A stretch of DNA of 6,203 nucleotides, from positions 1 through 6,203 of the forward strand of contig JAICRQ010000218.1 in NCBI GenBank assembly GCA_025966435.1, read 5' to 3'. The stretch's first letter is position 1, and each line of letters starts with the position of its first letter. Of the stretch, positions 4,817 to 6,203 are shown piece by piece. Position numbers and translations under genes: made by a program. The notes below the pieces were generated by a model. It had not been told where the DNA came from, ran no database searches, and saw only the letters and a list, made by a program, of their open reading frames with translations. Source of the DNA: Anaerolineales bacterium. GTDB lineage: Bacteria > Chloroflexota > Anaerolineae > Anaerolineales > Villigracilaceae.

Positions 4817-5623
4817 TTATGGGGCTACCCCAAATGTGGCGAGCCAGGTCAAATCATCTGCTCGATCCACCCGATACACCCCACCTGTCCCTGCACAATT
4901 TCCATTGACACCATAGGAGGTAACTGCACCCACGACATTGGAGTCACCAATGAAATTGGGACCTCCGGAATCACCGAAGCAGGTACCGCCCGTATTGGCG
5001 TTATTCGAGAGCAACAAAGAAAAATCACCTGTGAATCCAGTATTGATCTGGAGTAGGTGAGGGCGAGCCAGCATGCGTACTCTCTGATTGTTTTCCTTCC
5101 AGGAAGCTGCATCCGGGAAGCTTTCCTGCAAGCCATAACCCACAGCCGTAAAAGTAACATCCTGTGTGCCGCGCTGAGTAGCCAATTTATCTAAGATATC
5201 CTGCTTGGGCAAGGCACCATATTTTTTCATCTTCATCGGCTTATCGAGCACCACCACGCCGAGGTCAAAGAGATAGAATGCATTCGGGTTGTATTGCGGG
5301 TGAGTGTGGGGGGTTCCGCCTACATCCCCTTTATTGGGATAGCCGTTTGCCGGAATGCCTGATTCCACATCCGAAGCAAACCAGATCTCCACATGCGCGG
5401 CAGGAGCCTCGGTGCAGTGACCCGCTGTCAGAAACAGGGTCGAATTCAGCAAGGTCCCACTACAGCGCCAAAGCGGGTTGCCTTTTGCATCCTGGGCAAC
5501 CATCAATCCTACATAGGGATGGCGGTTACCGTCCAATTCACCATCGGTGACAGCACGGGCGCCACCAATGGTGCTCAACGCAAGCACCAATGTAAGCAGC
5601 AGAGCAATCGTTACTTTTTTCAT
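4817..5623 (-). CDS. Secreted chymotrypsin-fold serine protease (S1 family), copy 2
   Basis: The protein has 268 residues. The signal peptide is MKKVTIALLL and onward to GGARA at 20-24; the likely mature N-terminus is VTDGE. The triad is complete: H69 in LTAGHC, D120 in YLFDLGVVVL, S219 in CFGDSGGP. C54/C70 and C215/C243 match the conserved S1 disulfides, and there is no extra pair as in copy 1. The equivalent of trypsin position 189 is G213, so it is not a trypsin-type pocket. I chose ATG 5623 because it has AGGAG (5638-5634) ten bases upstream and gives a normal MKK signal peptide. An in-frame start at 5683 would put 20 polar residues before it and run through the SD. It is the paralogue of the gene to its left, and its terminator is strong. 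A third secreted protease lies upstream. Substrates are unknown. Confidence 0.95.
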   Translation of the reverse strand: MKKVTIALLLTLVLALSTIGGARAVTDGELDGNRHPYVGLMVAQDAKGNPLWRCSGTLLNSTLFLTAGHCTEAPAAHVEIWFASDVESGIPANGYPNKGDVGGTPHTHPQYNPNAFYLFDLGVVVLDKPMKMKKYGALPKQDILDKLATQRGTQDVTFTAVGYGLQESFPDAASWKENNQRVRMLARPHLLQINTGFTGDFSLLLSNNANTGGTCFGDSGGPNFIGDSNVVGAVTSYGVNGNCAGTGGVYRVDRADDLTWLATFGVAP

Positions 5624-5884
5624 TCTTATGTATCTCCTCATAAGTTTGTGAATATTCGAATACGGTAGGATATGGCACTGCAAATGAATTATCTCTAGGT
5701 GACGGCCTCCTTATGATACTTGCCCAACCCTGCGGAACTGTACGCATCAGCATAACAGGACTAAGACCTGGCAGCCTCACAGTTGGATGAGTTTGCCTCT
5801 TCAGGGAGCGCGAGTTTAACGCAAATAAGAGGAATCTTACATTAGCGGATAATTAGAAAATCTGTGCGAGGAATAGGATATAAA
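5624..5884 (-). other. Intergenic leader region of protease copy 2, no gene seen
   Basis: About 260 bases lie between the protease 2 start and the metalloprotease terminator. They contain the functional SD (5638-5634) and an upstream AAGGAGG (5712-5706) with no start codon at usable distance. TATCAT (5718-5713) and GATAAT (5693-5688) are possible -10 boxes, but neither has a good -35. I see no credible ORF on either strand. Confidence 0.4.
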
Positions 5885-5910
5885 ATCCCCCGCAGTTTTC
5901 TGCGGGGGAT
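5877..5910 (-). terminator. Intrinsic terminator of the metalloprotease gene
   Basis: ATCCCCCGCAG (5885-5895) and CTGCGGGGGAT (5900-5910) form a perfect 11-pair GC-rich stem with a four-base loop. On the minus strand TTTTATAT follows. It is 32 bases past the stop of the metalloprotease. Confidence 0.9.
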
Positions 5911-5942
5911 GTGCAAAATCTCTAGGTCTGACCTTCTAATAA

Positions 5943-6203
5943 CTAGTTGGGCCAGGATGACCAGACGGAGCACATGCCGGAACTGTCAGGCTGGAGGGGC
6001 GATTGCCGGATACCTGCATACACCGGATTCATCACAGCATCTGGCGGCGGGCCGAAGTGCCCAAGGCCCAGAGAGTGACCATTCTCGTGCAGAGCCACGG
6101 TCTCGACATCAATGCCCGGGAGAGGAACATCGATCCCCCACGGTCGATCGGCACGATCCGTTTTGCGGTTGCCGAATGTGTCGTTGTAATACACTTCATT
6201 GAG
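5943..6203 (-). CDS. Metzincin (matrixin-like) zinc metalloprotease, C-terminal part only
   Basis: Only the last 86 residues are in the window; the reading frame stays open to the right edge, so the start lies outside. The zinc site is HENGHSLGLGH at 39-49 of the visible part, matching HExxHxxGxxH: three zinc-binding His and the catalytic Glu. The Met-turn follows as DAVMNP at 55-60, only six residues after the last His, a short link typical of matrixin-type metzincins. The strand before the helix (IDVETVALHE) also fits matrixins. The C-terminus is short and has a Cys and three Trp/Pro residues (CSVWSSWPN), with no haemopexin or other extra domain behind the catalytic part. It is presumably secreted like its neighbours, but the signal peptide cannot be seen. 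It has its own terminator. Confidence 0.88.
   Translation of the reverse strand, partial: LNEVYYNDTFGNRKTDRADRPWGIDVPLPGIDVETVALHENGHSLGLGHFGPPPDAVMNPVYAGIRQSPLQPDSSGMCSVWSSWPN

Noticed and set aside
4520..5675. Shared 10-mer TAGGATATGG in both protease leaders (4520-4529 and 5666-5675) and ATCTCTAGGT twice near 5691 and 5918
   Set aside because: Ten-base repeats are expected by chance many times in a 6 kb window, and the spacing to the start codons differs.
5624..5683. Longer N-terminus for protease copy 2 starting at 5683
   Set aside because: It would run through the clear SD and put a polar stretch in front of a normal MKK signal peptide.
1..6203. CRISPR array, insertion sequence, tRNA or phage remnant
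   Set aside because: No regularly spaced repeats, transposase-like ORF, terminal inverted repeats or cloverleaf sequence were seen.

Overview
This window looks like bacterial chromosome of intermediate GC. Strong Shine-Dalgarno (SD) sequences precede most starts, and intrinsic terminator hairpins follow most genes. I see no tRNA, rRNA, transposase, phage gene or CRISPR array. The Thr/Pro-rich linker behind the lipobox of the BMP-type lipoprotein, and the set of secreted proteases, resemble what is common in environmental Chloroflexota (Anaerolineae-like). That placement is an inference from style and is weak. All genes lie on the minus strand except one receiver-domain protein.

Layout from left to right. 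Positions 1-1117 hold two GNAT acetyltransferase genes in an operon joined by a 4-base ATGA overlap; the second is cut by the window start. Upstream of them, 1139-1398 contains a compact unit on the same strand: a sigma70-like promoter, a 29-codon small ORF, and two terminator-like hairpins in series directly before the GNAT genes. The inner arms of the two hairpins can pair with each other, so the arrangement resembles a transcription attenuator. I see no separate promoter between the hairpins and the GNAT genes. Positions 1435-1872 (+) encode a stand-alone response-regulator receiver domain. A perfect 32-base palindrome separates it from the convergent gene at 1947-2963, a lipoprotein of the BMP/PnrA substrate-binding type. 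Next is a small heat shock protein (3086-3466) with its own terminator.

The right half (3646-6203) is a cluster of secreted proteases. It holds two paralogous chymotrypsin-fold serine proteases with signal peptides and complete His-Asp-Ser triads, then the C-terminal part of a metzincin-type zinc protease (HExxHxxGxxH plus Met-turn) that is cut by the window end. Each has its own terminator, so they look like separate transcription units. In both serine proteases the predicted signal-peptidase cut leaves an Ile or Val where activated trypsin has Ile16, which suggests secretion in active form without a propeptide.

The genes do not form one pathway. The main themes are extracellular proteolysis, a putative solute or nucleoside binding lipoprotein, protein-stress protection, and a possibly attenuated acetyltransferase operon. 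The most notable candidate system is the small ORF, twin hairpin and GNAT arrangement.
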